This document shows, one piece after another, positions 18,962 to 27,432 of a DNA stretch of 64,000 nucleotides. Each line of letters begins with the position of its first letter. Position 1 is the first letter of the stretch. The translations under genes were made by a program, and so were the position numbers. Source of the DNA: Anaeromicropila herbilytica (GTDB lineage: Bacteria; Bacillota; Clostridia; Lachnospirales; Lachnospiraceae); assembly GCF_016591975.1 (NCBI RefSeq), contig NZ_AP024169.1:210001-274000 (forward strand), given 5' to 3'. The notes beneath the pieces were generated by a model that was given only the letters and a program-made list of their open reading frames with translations, did not search any database and was not told the origin of the DNA.

Positions 18962-20917
18962 TTACTTCGTTACCGTTACCTTACATTTGGAAGTCAGCCC
19001 ATTCTCTGTTGTTATAGTAATAACAGCAGTACCAACTTTTTTCGCTCTAATCTTACCCGTTGTTTTATTTACTCGAACTATAGAAGAATTAGAGCTAGAA
19101 TAAGTATATTTTGAGTGTGTAGTGGAAGGCGAGAGAGAAGCTTTTAGCATATAAGTACTTTTTAATTTGAGTTTCTTAGTACTTACCTGAAAGGCCACAT
19201 TCGTTGGTGGAGTTACAGTGATCTTGATTGTTTTTACAGTTTCATTTCCAACAGTATCAATCGCATAGATGGTATAGGTAGTTGTCTTAGACACATTCAT
19301 GATTGCAAAATGATTCGTAAGAGTTAATTCGGTTCCATTGGCTCCTTGGTCAAAATAGGAGGCAGGTTGAATTCCTTTTGCATATCTTACCTTTGATAGA
19401 TTCCCACTAGAATCAGTTATTGTTACTTTTAGTATTTTCTTATAGGAACCAGTGAGGGTGCTTGTCTTAGTGATTATAGTTGGAGCTGTCTGATCGAGTG
19501 CTTGAATAGAGGCTGAGTTCAAGGAAAGTGCAGCATAGGCATCTACTAGTCCTCCAGTTGCTACTTTACCAGTCAGGCTAGGAAGTGATCTAGTGGTACT
19601 TAGTACAATATTCTTGGTTTCTAGGACCGTAATATCATCATAATAAGCATATACCATAGCAAGGACTGCGGTTACCATGGGAGCAGCCATTGAGGTTCCA
19701 GTCATATAACTATACTCATTTCCTACGACAGTGCTAGCGATTGTAGTACCTGGAGCAGCAACATCTACACTATTAACACCGTAATTGGAGGAGTAATGCA
19801 ATGTTCCGTTACAAGTTAGATTAGCAACAGATACAATATTATCATAGGAATAGGAGGCTGGGTACATGGGTGATTCATCGATATCTACGGCATTGGAATT
19901 CTCATCTCCATTACCAGCGGCACAGACAAATAGCATGTCGGAATCTTTGATAACATTACTTAAAGCCTTATCATCTACTTCAATTCCAAAGCTAAGGTTG
20001 CAGATCTTCGCACCATTCTCCTCGGCATATTGAATTGCTTCTATAATAGATGACGTAGAACCGGAACCATCTTGGCCTCCAAGTGCTTTCACGGACATGA
20101 TTCGTACATTGGTGTTAGAAGCAACTCCTGCGACACCTATATTATTTCTCTCAGCAGCAATGATGCCTGCGATATGGGTACCATGATCATCTTCGGCACT
20201 TCTAGCATGGAATAAAGTATTATTACCCGAATAAAAATTCCATCCATGAATGTCATCAATATATCCGTTCTTATCATTATCAATTCCATCACCAGAGATC
20301 TCACCCGTGTTCGTCCACATAACATTTTTAAGATCACTATGAGTGTAATCGACACCAGTGTCAATGACAGCTACCGTAATATCTCTGCCACCGTTAAAGA
20401 CATCCCATGCCTCTGGAACATTCATATCGATATCTGCTACAGATGAGGTGTCTTCATCATCTGTAAAAGTTCCATTATTATTAAGCCCCCACTCTTTGCT
20501 ATAGTAAGTATCGGTAGGAGTAGACTGAATATGATACGTATAATTGGGTTGAATAGATAGAACATTTTTATCAGAGGAAAGTTCTTTAATGGTGCTATTT
20601 AATTCTGATTTGTTATCTAGTTCGATTAACATACTCTGATCGGTTAGATCCTTAGTATCTTCATTTTTAGCAATGTCATTAGCAACAGACGAGGAAGGAA
20701 TATCTGATTTATAAGTTACAATAACTTCATTCGAATCATAATCATTTAAGTTTGTGACTAAAGTAGGTTCGGTGGAGGTTAAAGTTGTATTTACTATATC
20801 TGAGGAACTAACTTCTTCAGCAGATACCAATAAGGGAGTCTTAGATATTGGCAAAGCAGAAGCAAAGAATAAAGTTACTATGAGTGAAAACGCTATCATA
20901 CGTTTAGATCTCTTCAC
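18962..20917 (-). CDS. Secreted subtilisin-family (S8) serine protease with C-terminal Ig-like domain
   Basis: 651 aa. Signal peptide (residues 1-33), inhibitor-I9-like propeptide (about 62-130, NEVIVTYKSDIP…LSIQPNYTYHIQ), then the peptidase: Asp186 in AVIDTGVDYTH, His245 in DDHGTHIAGI, oxyanion Asn336 in CAAGN, and Ser409 in GTSMAAP. An unassigned beta-rich segment (about 475-565) and a BIG2-like domain (about 567-651, ending GTAVITITTENG…CKVTVTK) follow. No sortase motif, so it is released or held by the Ig domain. A calcium-site-like DGIDNDKNGYIDD lies after the catalytic Asp. Likely extracellular proteolysis. Its own promoter is probably near 20940. Confidence 0.95.
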   Translation of the reverse strand: MKRSKRMIAFSLIVTLFFASALPISKTPLLVSAEEVSSSDIVNTTLTSTEPTLVTNLNDYDSNEVIVTYKSDIPSSSVANDIAKNEDTKDLTDQSMLIELDNKSELNSTIKELSSDKNVLSIQPNYTYHIQSTPTDTYYSKEWGLNNNGTFTDDEDTSSVADIDMNVPEAWDVFNGGRDITVAVIDTGVDYTHSDLKNVMWTNTGEISGDGIDNDKNGYIDDIHGWNFYSGNNTLFHARSAEDDHGTHIAGIIAAERNNIGVAGVASNTNVRIMSVKALGGQDGSGSTSSIIEAIQYAEENGAKICNLSFGIEVDDKALSNVIKDSDMLFVCAAGNGDENSNAVDIDESPMYPASYSYDNIVSVANLTCNGTLHYSSNYGVNSVDVAAPGTTIASTVVGNEYSYMTGTSMAAPMVTAVLAMVYAYYDDITVLETKNIVLSTTRSLPSLTGKVATGGLVDAYAALSLNSASIQALDQTAPTIITKTSTLTGSYKKILKVTITDSSGNLSKVRYAKGIQPASYFDQGANGTELTLTNHFAIMNVSKTTTYTIYAIDTVGNETVKTIKITVTPPTNVAFQVSTKKLKLKSTYMLKASLSPSTTHSKYTYSSSNSSIVRVNKTTGKIRAKKVGTAVITITTENGLTSKCKVTVTK

Positions 20918-21023
20918 GTAAAATTCCCCCTTTTATCGTATTAATTATTACTGTATACTATTCAAATATAGCAAAAAGTTGTGTAAGAAGTGTGATGAAT
21001 CTATGTCAGAATAATGGCATGGG

Positions 21024-21884
21024 TCAACTTGTATAGTGATTTTTTAAAAAATTTGCGACACCATCGTTATAATTATAATCAATCACTTTAGTAGCAGCTT
21101 TCTTCACGTCCTCTTTTGCATTCGCTACCGCATAACATTCCTCGCATGCCTTAAATAAAGCAAGATCGTTGAGATTATCTCCGAATCCTATGATCTGATC
21201 GAATTCATATTGCTTTCTCAGGTACTGTACAGCATTGTATTTACTTGCATTCACGCTAAAGATTTCAAGATACCATAGATCCTTGGAATAGATATCTGTA
21301 TAACGTTCTAATTTGAGTGATGGTTCGTCGGACAGCAGTTCATAGAGTTCCTTTGTCTTCTCTTCGGTATCAATTAGACAGAAATATAATATATGAGTTG
21401 GATCAAGTTCTGAAAAATCTTCTACCTTTACAAATCGTTTTTGAAATAGATTCACGCGTTCATCATGAAAATCTTTTCGTCCTTTAGAGTCAAGATCTTC
21501 ATAGTAAGTACATAATGTATTGTCTTTGATCTCATAGAGAAAGCCAGTCATATTGGTCTCTTTGAGGAAATCTAGGATTACTTTTATAGTATCCTTGTCA
21601 AGGTATTCAATCTTTTCGTAACGGTTTAGTCCTTTATTATAAACACACGCACCATTCATAAGAACGAGTGGAAGCCTTATATTTAACGGTTCAAGGAGCT
21701 TATTGGTGGAAGCATAAGTCCTAGCTGTTGCACAGGTGAAGTTCATCCCCTTTTGCATTAATTCATTTATGGTCTGTATGGTAGAAGGAGATAATTTTGC
21801 ATTCGGTTGTAGTAGTGTGCCGTCTAAATCGCTGATATATAGAGTATTCATAATGTTGTATAAGTGAGAGCAAGATGCGTTCAC
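21024..21884 (-). CDS. HAD-superfamily phosphatase, Cof/YidA type
   Basis: 286 aa. Motif I SDLDGT with nucleophile Asp19 and acid/base Asp21, motif II in TCATAR, Lys of motif III before the last third, and motif IV GFGDNLNDLALF. The large insertion between motifs II and III is the C2B cap of Cof-type phosphatases, which hydrolyse sugar phosphates, flavin phosphates and similar small molecules. The start is taken as GTG at 21884 because AAAGGA lies 5 nt before it; ATG at 21851 lacks a site. Single gene; the substrate cannot be told from sequence. Confidence 0.92.
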   Translation of the reverse strand: MNASCSHLYNIMNTLYISDLDGTLLQPNAKLSPSTIQTINELMQKGMNFTCATARTYASTNKLLEPLNIRLPLVLMNGACVYNKGLNRYEKIEYLDKDTIKVILDFLKETNMTGFLYEIKDNTLCTYYEDLDSKGRKDFHDERVNLFQKRFVKVEDFSELDPTHILYFCLIDTEEKTKELYELLSDEPSLKLERYTDIYSKDLWYLEIFSVNASKYNAVQYLRKQYEFDQIIGFGDNLNDLALFKACEECYAVANAKEDVKKAATKVIDYNYNDGVANFLKNHYTS

Positions 21885-22537
21885 TTTAGTCCTTTCTTTA
21901 ATCTTATATGATTGTATAAGAGAGGCAAGGGGCTTTCTTAACCTACATAGTAATAAAGTGTAGGTTACTCCAATCCTTGTCTTCTATAAAATAACTATTT
22001 TAAAATACATTTTTCCATGAATTTTTTATGTGTTGAATCTTATATATAATTTTAGCATGAATTCGTAGTAAAAGAAAGAACACTCGTTATGAAAAGATGG
22101 AATCATACAAAGAATGGTGGAGAGATAATACGAGGAATATTACAAGGAATGATACAAAGAAGAATCGAATTATAAATAGGAAAAGAAAAAATTAGAAAAA
22201 AATAAAAATAGAAATGAAAAACGATAAATCTAGGAAAAAGCACGGAACAATAAAGAAAGTAATTGTATATATTATAATAGGAACAATGTAACCTAAAAAT
22301 GCTAATCCGTATTTTGACTCTACTGGTCTGACATTACTGTTTCGAAGTGCATATAGATATACTTTTATGAGATAATGAATATATGGAGGTGTTTATTATC
22401 TCAAGATATTTATATTTAAAATCTTAATCTTAATTTTCAAAAGAAATAAGAAATGAGGTAATTAGTTTACTTCCATAGCTATATTTATCCTTACTAGCAA
22501 GAGCGAAACGTGTGCACTTTTGAAAGAGGTGATAGAT
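21885..22537. other. Divergent intergenic region, about 650 bp
   Basis: Very AT-rich DNA between the leftward phosphatase and a rightward unknown gene. A small hairpin AACCTACA / TGTAGGTT lies at 21940-21966. No ORF with a ribosome-binding site, no tRNA, and no repeat shared with the rest of the window was found. The region is longer than two promoters need, so an unrecognised small RNA is possible but unsupported. Confidence 0.5.
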
Positions 22538-23125
22538 ATGAATCGAATACAAGATTATTATGTACTGAATTGTTTAGATTTACCCACAATTCCTTGGAAA
22601 GAATACTATCATTCAACCAAGCTTAGCAAAGATATTCTGTGGACTATAAAAAGTGAGAAAAATAAAAAAAACAATACAGAATTGCCAAGAATGATTGGTG
22701 TAACCGCAAAAGAAGCCAAAGATTTTGGAGGTAAGTTATATAAGGAACTTGGTGAAGGAGAGATGGTGTTCTATTATCCATACTTCTTTGCAATCAAGAG
22801 TGGTATCATAGATATTAATTATGACCGGGTAGCAATCGAAGCAGTAAAAGATGACGTTGATAATCTTGTGAGAAGAAATAATGTGGATATGACGATGATA
22901 TTTCATGATGATGATCTAGAGATATTTGGAGACCAGGATTTTCTTACACAAGAAGAAATACTTGAATTAATTGACTGTGCAGTGAAGATTAAAAAACAAT
23001 GTGCAGCAGACATAGAATACGGTAAGAACTTCTTGCTCCAGTGGAGTTATGCTTGTTATACGAGCACGAGAAAGCAACCTATTGGTAAGAAAAATCTAAT
23101 GTTTCATAAAGTAAAAGTAATTTAA
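22538..23125 (+). CDS. Hypothetical protein, 195 aa
   Basis: No family recognised. About 195 aa, soluble, mixed charge, no signal peptide or membrane span. Noteworthy are an acidic stretch HDDDLEIFGDQDFLTQEEILELIDCA (about 125-150) and a basic C-terminus (KQPIGKKNLMFHKVKVI). The ATG at 22538 is chosen because AAAGAGGTGAT lies just before it; an in-frame TTG at 22520 would begin upstream of that site. It ends in a clear terminator. Codon use and base composition match the neighbours. Cytoplasmic, function unknown. Confidence 0.75.
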   Translation: MNRIQDYYVLNCLDLPTIPWKEYYHSTKLSKDILWTIKSEKNKKNNTELPRMIGVTAKEAKDFGGKLYKELGEGEMVFYYPYFFAIKSGIIDINYDRVAIEAVKDDVDNLVRRNNVDMTMIFHDDDLEIFGDQDFLTQEEILELIDCAVKIKKQCAADIEYGKNFLLQWSYACYTSTRKQPIGKKNLMFHKVKVI

Positions 23126-23181
23126 TAAAGGATAGTATTGTGAAATCTAATGCAAAATCAAAGTAGTAATATAAGAATATG

Positions 23182-23231
23182 AAAAATCCTCTTAAAGAAT
23201 CGATATCAATCGACAATCTAAGAGGATTTTT
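23182..23231. terminator. Bidirectional terminator
   Basis: AAAAATCCTCTTA / TAAGAGGATTTTT is a perfect 13-bp arm pair with A- and T-tracts at either end, placed between two convergent genes. Confidence 0.9.
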
Positions 23232-23268
23232 CCTTATCATCTATTCAATTTAAAATTAGTGACTAAAA

Positions 23269-23898
23269 TCAGTGGCATCCTAGTTTTTCACCATCAGTTA
23301 AGCGAAGAGCTAATGGTAATGATGCCCCACCAACAAGGTTACCGATAGCGATTACGACGATATAAAGAAGTGCTTTAGCATTCCAAGCGTCTGCCATTGA
23401 GAAGTAGAACATATCTGCAATACTATGTTCAAATCCGCAAAGGATAAATACCATAATAGGTAAAACAAGAGCTAAGTGCTTACCAACACTGTCTTTAATT
23501 GTTTGGAATCCAATAACTGCGATACACATCATAACACCACAGAAAAATGCCATAACAAAAGTACTAAAAAGTGTATCCGATAATTTACCATTTACTAATT
23601 CAACAGTGTGGTCAATTAATTTAGATTCTTTCGTATGTCTTAATAAATAACCTGTTCCAATTGTTCCTACTGCATTTCCAAGGTATACAACTAATACAGT
23701 TAATAAATAACTTGGTTTTTCGTTAGGAATGTAACATACTTTACCGGTATAAAGATTCAATCCAAATGTATAGATTGTGAATAAACCGATTGAGAATAAG
23801 AATGCGCCAACCATATGGTTTTCAAGTGTTAGATAAATTGTTCCACCTAAGCAGATAGCGATTCCGGCTAAGATTGCTTTTACAAAAGTTTTAATCAT
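23269..23898 (-). CDS. Formate/nitrite transporter (FNT) family channel
   Basis: 209 aa with six predicted spans. The FNT pore signature is present: CGFEHSIADMFYF with the central His, and the broken-helix segment NLYTGK. FNT proteins are pentameric channels for formate, nitrite, hydrosulfide or acetate/lactate. At 209 aa this is shorter than the usual 250-280 aa; the N-terminus begins close to the first span, so cytoplasmic tails are trimmed. Site AAAGGATGG before the ATG. It is a single gene with a long upstream region. In a fermenting anaerobe formate export or hydrosulfide release is most likely; the sequence does not decide. Confidence 0.88.
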   Translation of the reverse strand: MIKTFVKAILAGIAICLGGTIYLTLENHMVGAFLFSIGLFTIYTFGLNLYTGKVCYIPNEKPSYLLTVLVVYLGNAVGTIGTGYLLRHTKESKLIDHTVELVNGKLSDTLFSTFVMAFFCGVMMCIAVIGFQTIKDSVGKHLALVLPIMVFILCGFEHSIADMFYFSMADAWNAKALLYIVVIAIGNLVGGASLPLALRLTDGEKLGCH

Positions 23899-24347
23899 GT
23901 CGTTCCATCCTTTAAGTTTTTTGTATCGTTTACGATAACTGTAACAATCTGTGCTTTACGCAAAGAAATTACGTTATCCACGTAATTTGTCGATGTTTAT
24001 TATATCATACTCAGATTATGAAATTCTATGTTTTTATTCACAAAAAATTTATGAAATTATTTGTTTTTTTAGATATTTTGTGAAGAATTTAACGAAATAT
24101 AATAAGGATTTAACAGTTGCTGGTTATAATTAGAAGGGATAATTATAACTAAGAGGGAATTTTTACATAATGAATTTTTTTGACTCATAGAACTTGTTCA
24201 CTAAATCCAAGTCTTAACATATTCATTAATAAATATAGCAGCAAAAAGGTAGACCATATTGTAGTAAATCATGTATTAATTGACAGCCATACTATCTGCA
24301 TGATAGTATTACAAACAACCTGAAAGAAAATTATGGAGGGGCATTTG
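23899..24347. other. Divergent intergenic region, about 450 bp
   Basis: Between the FNT gene (leftward) and the diguanylate cyclase (rightward). A small dyad AAATTACG / CGTAATTT at about 23968-23990 lies about 70 bp upstream of the FNT start and could be its operator. A phenylalanine/tyrosine-rich frame of 60 codons at 23951-24133 has no ribosome-binding site and is not called. Confidence 0.5.
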
Positions 24348-25472
24348 ATGGATATTTACTTAAGGATTGATATAGATTTAATGGCAATGTTTTTTCTGGG
24401 TGCAATATTATTCATTGCATATAAAAGTTTAGATATGCAAGATATAATAAATAAAGCTTATATGATAGTATCATTTATTGTTATGCTTGAACTTTTATTT
24501 GAAGCAAGCAGTTGTGTAATTAATGGGAATACGGGGGAGCTTAGTAGATACATTTCGTATATACTTCATATTTTCTTGTTTACTACAGCACCAATATTAT
24601 CGATGTCTGGATATTATTTAATTCGATTTGTAGTGATGTCAGATTACATTATAAATAAGAAAAAAGCCATCTTATTGGGATTACCTGTGTTCATTAGTAT
24701 GGGATTTACTTTATTATCACTAAAATATAATTACATATTTTATCTTGATGCAGATAATATCTATCACAGAGGAGACTTTTTCATTGCTTTTTCAATTATC
24801 ACATACTTTTATTTCTTGCTAGACATGATAGTAATTATCCGATATCGTAAACTATTTATTCAGCAAGAATTAATCTCATTAATATTATTTATCCTACTAC
24901 CAACAATAGGAGGCGTTATTCAGACTCTTTTTTATGGACCTTTGCTTATGTGGAGTGCGACAGCATTGGCTCTTGTAATCATATATGTCTTTCTACAGCA
25001 AAGCATGGTTCATCTAGACGATTTGACTGGAACATGGACGAGAGGTTCGTTCGAATATTATATGAACAAACGTCTAAAATATCATTTAAAAAAGCAATTT
25101 GGACTTATCTATTGTGACTTAGATAATTTTAAATCAATCAATGATGGGTATGGGCACTATGAGGGTGATCGAGCAATCATGACAGCTACACAAATTATCA
25201 AGAATTCATTAAGAAAAAATGATATTATTGCTAGAATGGGTGGAGATGAATTCGTCATGCTAGTAGAATGTGATTCAATTCAGAGACTTGATGATATTGT
25301 TGTTAGGATGAAGCAGAAGTTTAATACATATAACAAGGTATCAGGTAAAGATTATCGATTAGACTGTAGCTTTGGAGCGGACATGTTAGACTTGTCCCAA
25401 GGAACAACAGAGCAGATGTTACATCACGTAGATTGCTTGATGTATGAGAATAAGAGGAGTAAGAAAAAATAG
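24348..25472 (+). CDS. Membrane-bound GGDEF diguanylate cyclase
   Basis: 374 aa. The N-terminal half (residues 1-220) has about six membrane spans and no recognised sensory domain name; the C-terminal half is a GGDEF domain. The active site GGDEF is intact at residues 298-302, and an RxxD inhibitory site (RKND, 289-292) lies five residues upstream of it, so product inhibition by c-di-GMP is expected. The substrate-binding segment DLDNFKSINDGYGHYEGD is intact. I start at 24348 because GGAGGGG ends 6-7 nt before it; the ATG at 24333 overlaps that site. Single gene. It should make c-di-GMP, which controls motility, adhesion or envelope genes. Confidence 0.94.
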   Translation: MDIYLRIDIDLMAMFFLGAILFIAYKSLDMQDIINKAYMIVSFIVMLELLFEASSCVINGNTGELSRYISYILHIFLFTTAPILSMSGYYLIRFVVMSDYIINKKKAILLGLPVFISMGFTLLSLKYNYIFYLDADNIYHRGDFFIAFSIITYFYFLLDMIVIIRYRKLFIQQELISLILFILLPTIGGVIQTLFYGPLLMWSATALALVIIYVFLQQSMVHLDDLTGTWTRGSFEYYMNKRLKYHLKKQFGLIYCDLDNFKSINDGYGHYEGDRAIMTATQIIKNSLRKNDIIARMGGDEFVMLVECDSIQRLDDIVVRMKQKFNTYNKVSGKDYRLDCSFGADMLDLSQGTTEQMLHHVDCLMYENKRSKKK

Positions 25473-25515
25473 ATATTAATCTATATCCTATACAATCAAA
25501 TAATAATATAGAAGT

Positions 25516-25543
25516 AAATCTCCGCCTTTGGTGGAGATTTTTT
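25516..25543 (+). terminator. Terminator after the diguanylate cyclase gene
   Basis: AAATCTCCGCC / GGTGGAGATTT stem with a short loop and six Ts. It separates the cyclase gene from the kdp operon; the kdp leader of about 135 bp follows. Confidence 0.88.
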
Positions 25544-25680
25544 AATGCAATTTTAATACTGCTCTATTGGTTTATAATCCCTATTTTATATTGCAAATGA
25601 TATATTAATTAAGCAATAAGGAAGAACTCAACAGAAGTAATAAGAAAAGAGTATATCAAAATAGGAATGGAGTTGGAGAG

Positions 25681-27420
25681 ATGTTAAATACAATAATTCA
25701 ATATACTTTATACCTTGTCATTTTAATTTTACTGGCAATTCCGCTCGGAATATATATTGGTAAAGTTATGGATGGGGAAAAAGTTTTGTTGACAAAGTTA
25801 GTAGCGCCTTTTGAAAAACTAATTTACCGTATCTTACATATTGATAGGGAGGATGATATGAGTTGGAAAAGGTACGCAGCGTGTATCTTGTGGATTAGTG
25901 GTGTTAGTTTTGTCGTATTATTTATCATGCTGATGTTACAAGGATTTCTACCTTTGAATCCTGCAAAGGTAAAGGGAATGAGCTGGCATTTGGCTTTTAA
26001 TACAGCAATCAGCTTTATTACAAATACCAATTGGCAAGCATATAGTGGCGAGACGGGAGCCTCTTACTTTACACAAATGATTGGTCTAACGGTACAGAAC
26101 TTTGTGTCAGCAGCAGTTGGAATTGCAGTATTATTTGCAGTAATTCGAGGATTTATTCGAACCAAGAAAGATAAAATCGGTAACTTCTTTGTGGATTTTA
26201 CGAGAATTATTCTATATATATTAATCCCTATGTCAGTTATCGTATCTATTTTTATAGTATCACAAGGAGTGGTACAAAACTTTCATACATATGAAACGGT
26301 AAAATTGGTTGAGCCTATTACATTAGAGGATGGAACGGTTGTAACAGAAGAAATGGTTCCAATGGGACCAGCGGCAAGTCAGATTGCAATCAAACAGTTA
26401 GGAACGAATGGGGGTGGATTCTTTGGTACGAACTCAGCATTTCCGCTTGAGAATCCAACAGCACTTTCTAACTTAATCGAGATGCTTTCTATCTTATTAA
26501 TTCCTGCAGCATTATGTTTTACTTTTGGTAGAAATGTAAAAGATGCAAAACAAGGAAGGGCAATTTTTGCCGCTATGTTTACGGTATTAGTAATTGCACT
26601 AATAAGTGTAGCAGTTAGTGAACAGTTTGGAACAAAGCAATTAGAAAATGGTGGTAGTGTTAACTTAAGCGCAGTGAGTCAGGCTGGTGGCAATATGGAA
26701 GGAAAAGAAGCAAGATTCGGTATGGCATCTTCCAATACCTGGTCAGTATTTACAACAGCGGCCTCCAATGGTTCTGTCAATGCGATGTTAGATTCTTATA
26801 CTCCCCTTGGTGGAATGGTTCTTATGCTATTGATGCAACTTGGAGAAGTAATCTTTGGTGGTGTTGGCTGTGGGTTATATGGGATGTTAGGTTTTGCTAT
26901 CCTTACAGTATTCATTGCAGGGCTGATGGTAGGAAGAACGCCAGAGTACCTTGGCAAGAAGATTGAACCATTTGAAATGAAGATGGGGGTACTTGCTTGC
27001 CTTGCTACACCAGTTGCAATTCTAATAGGTAGTGGAATTGCAGCAGCGATTCCTTCCATTGTAGATAGCTTAAATAATACTGGAGCACATGGATTTTCGG
27101 AATTATTATATACCTATTCATCCGCTGGTGGTAATAATGGTTCTGCTTTTGCTGGATTTGCTGCCGATAAGTTATTTATCAATGTCTCCTTAGGTCTATG
27201 TATGCTATTTGCTAGGTTTGCTCCTATGCTTGCGATGTTAGCGGCAGCTGGAAGTCTTGCTAAGAAGAAAAAAGTAGCAGCAACATCAGGAACATTATCC
27301 ACGAGTAATTTCATGTTTGTAGGATTACTCATCTTTGTTATCTTGTTAATTGGAGCTTTAAGTTTCTTCCCTGCGTTAGCATTGGGACCAATTGCAGAAC
27401 ACTTAAAAATGATAGGTTAG
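25681..27420 (+). CDS. kdpA: Potassium-transporting ATPase, subunit KdpA
   Basis: 579 aa, ten predicted spans, slightly longer than the common 555-560. KdpA is the K+-selective channel-like subunit of the KdpFABC pump. Pore-loop segments are visible: NTNWQAYSGETGASYFTQM, LGTNGGGFFGTNSAFPLENP and TYSSAGGNNGSAFAG. A Shine-Dalgarno GGAG precedes the ATG. First gene of kdpABCDE. A kdpF-sized ORF is not seen upstream, and no c-di-AMP (ydaO-type) riboswitch fits in the 135-bp leader. Used for K+ scavenging at low external potassium. Confidence 0.98.
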   Translation: MLNTIIQYTLYLVILILLAIPLGIYIGKVMDGEKVLLTKLVAPFEKLIYRILHIDREDDMSWKRYAACILWISGVSFVVLFIMLMLQGFLPLNPAKVKGMSWHLAFNTAISFITNTNWQAYSGETGASYFTQMIGLTVQNFVSAAVGIAVLFAVIRGFIRTKKDKIGNFFVDFTRIILYILIPMSVIVSIFIVSQGVVQNFHTYETVKLVEPITLEDGTVVTEEMVPMGPAASQIAIKQLGTNGGGFFGTNSAFPLENPTALSNLIEMLSILLIPAALCFTFGRNVKDAKQGRAIFAAMFTVLVIALISVAVSEQFGTKQLENGGSVNLSAVSQAGGNMEGKEARFGMASSNTWSVFTTAASNGSVNAMLDSYTPLGGMVLMLLMQLGEVIFGGVGCGLYGMLGFAILTVFIAGLMVGRTPEYLGKKIEPFEMKMGVLACLATPVAILIGSGIAAAIPSIVDSLNNTGAHGFSELLYTYSSAGGNNGSAFAGFAADKLFINVSLGLCMLFARFAPMLAMLAAAGSLAKKKKVAATSGTLSTSNFMFVGLLIFVILLIGALSFFPALALGPIAEHLKMIG

Positions 27421-27432
27421 GGGGAGAATTGA

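Noticed and set aside
23951..24133. 60-codon ORF between the FNT gene and the cyclase gene
   Set aside because: No binding site, composition typical of random AT-rich DNA.
25544..25680. ydaO-type riboswitch before kdpA
   Set aside because: The leader is too short and lacks the conserved core pieces.
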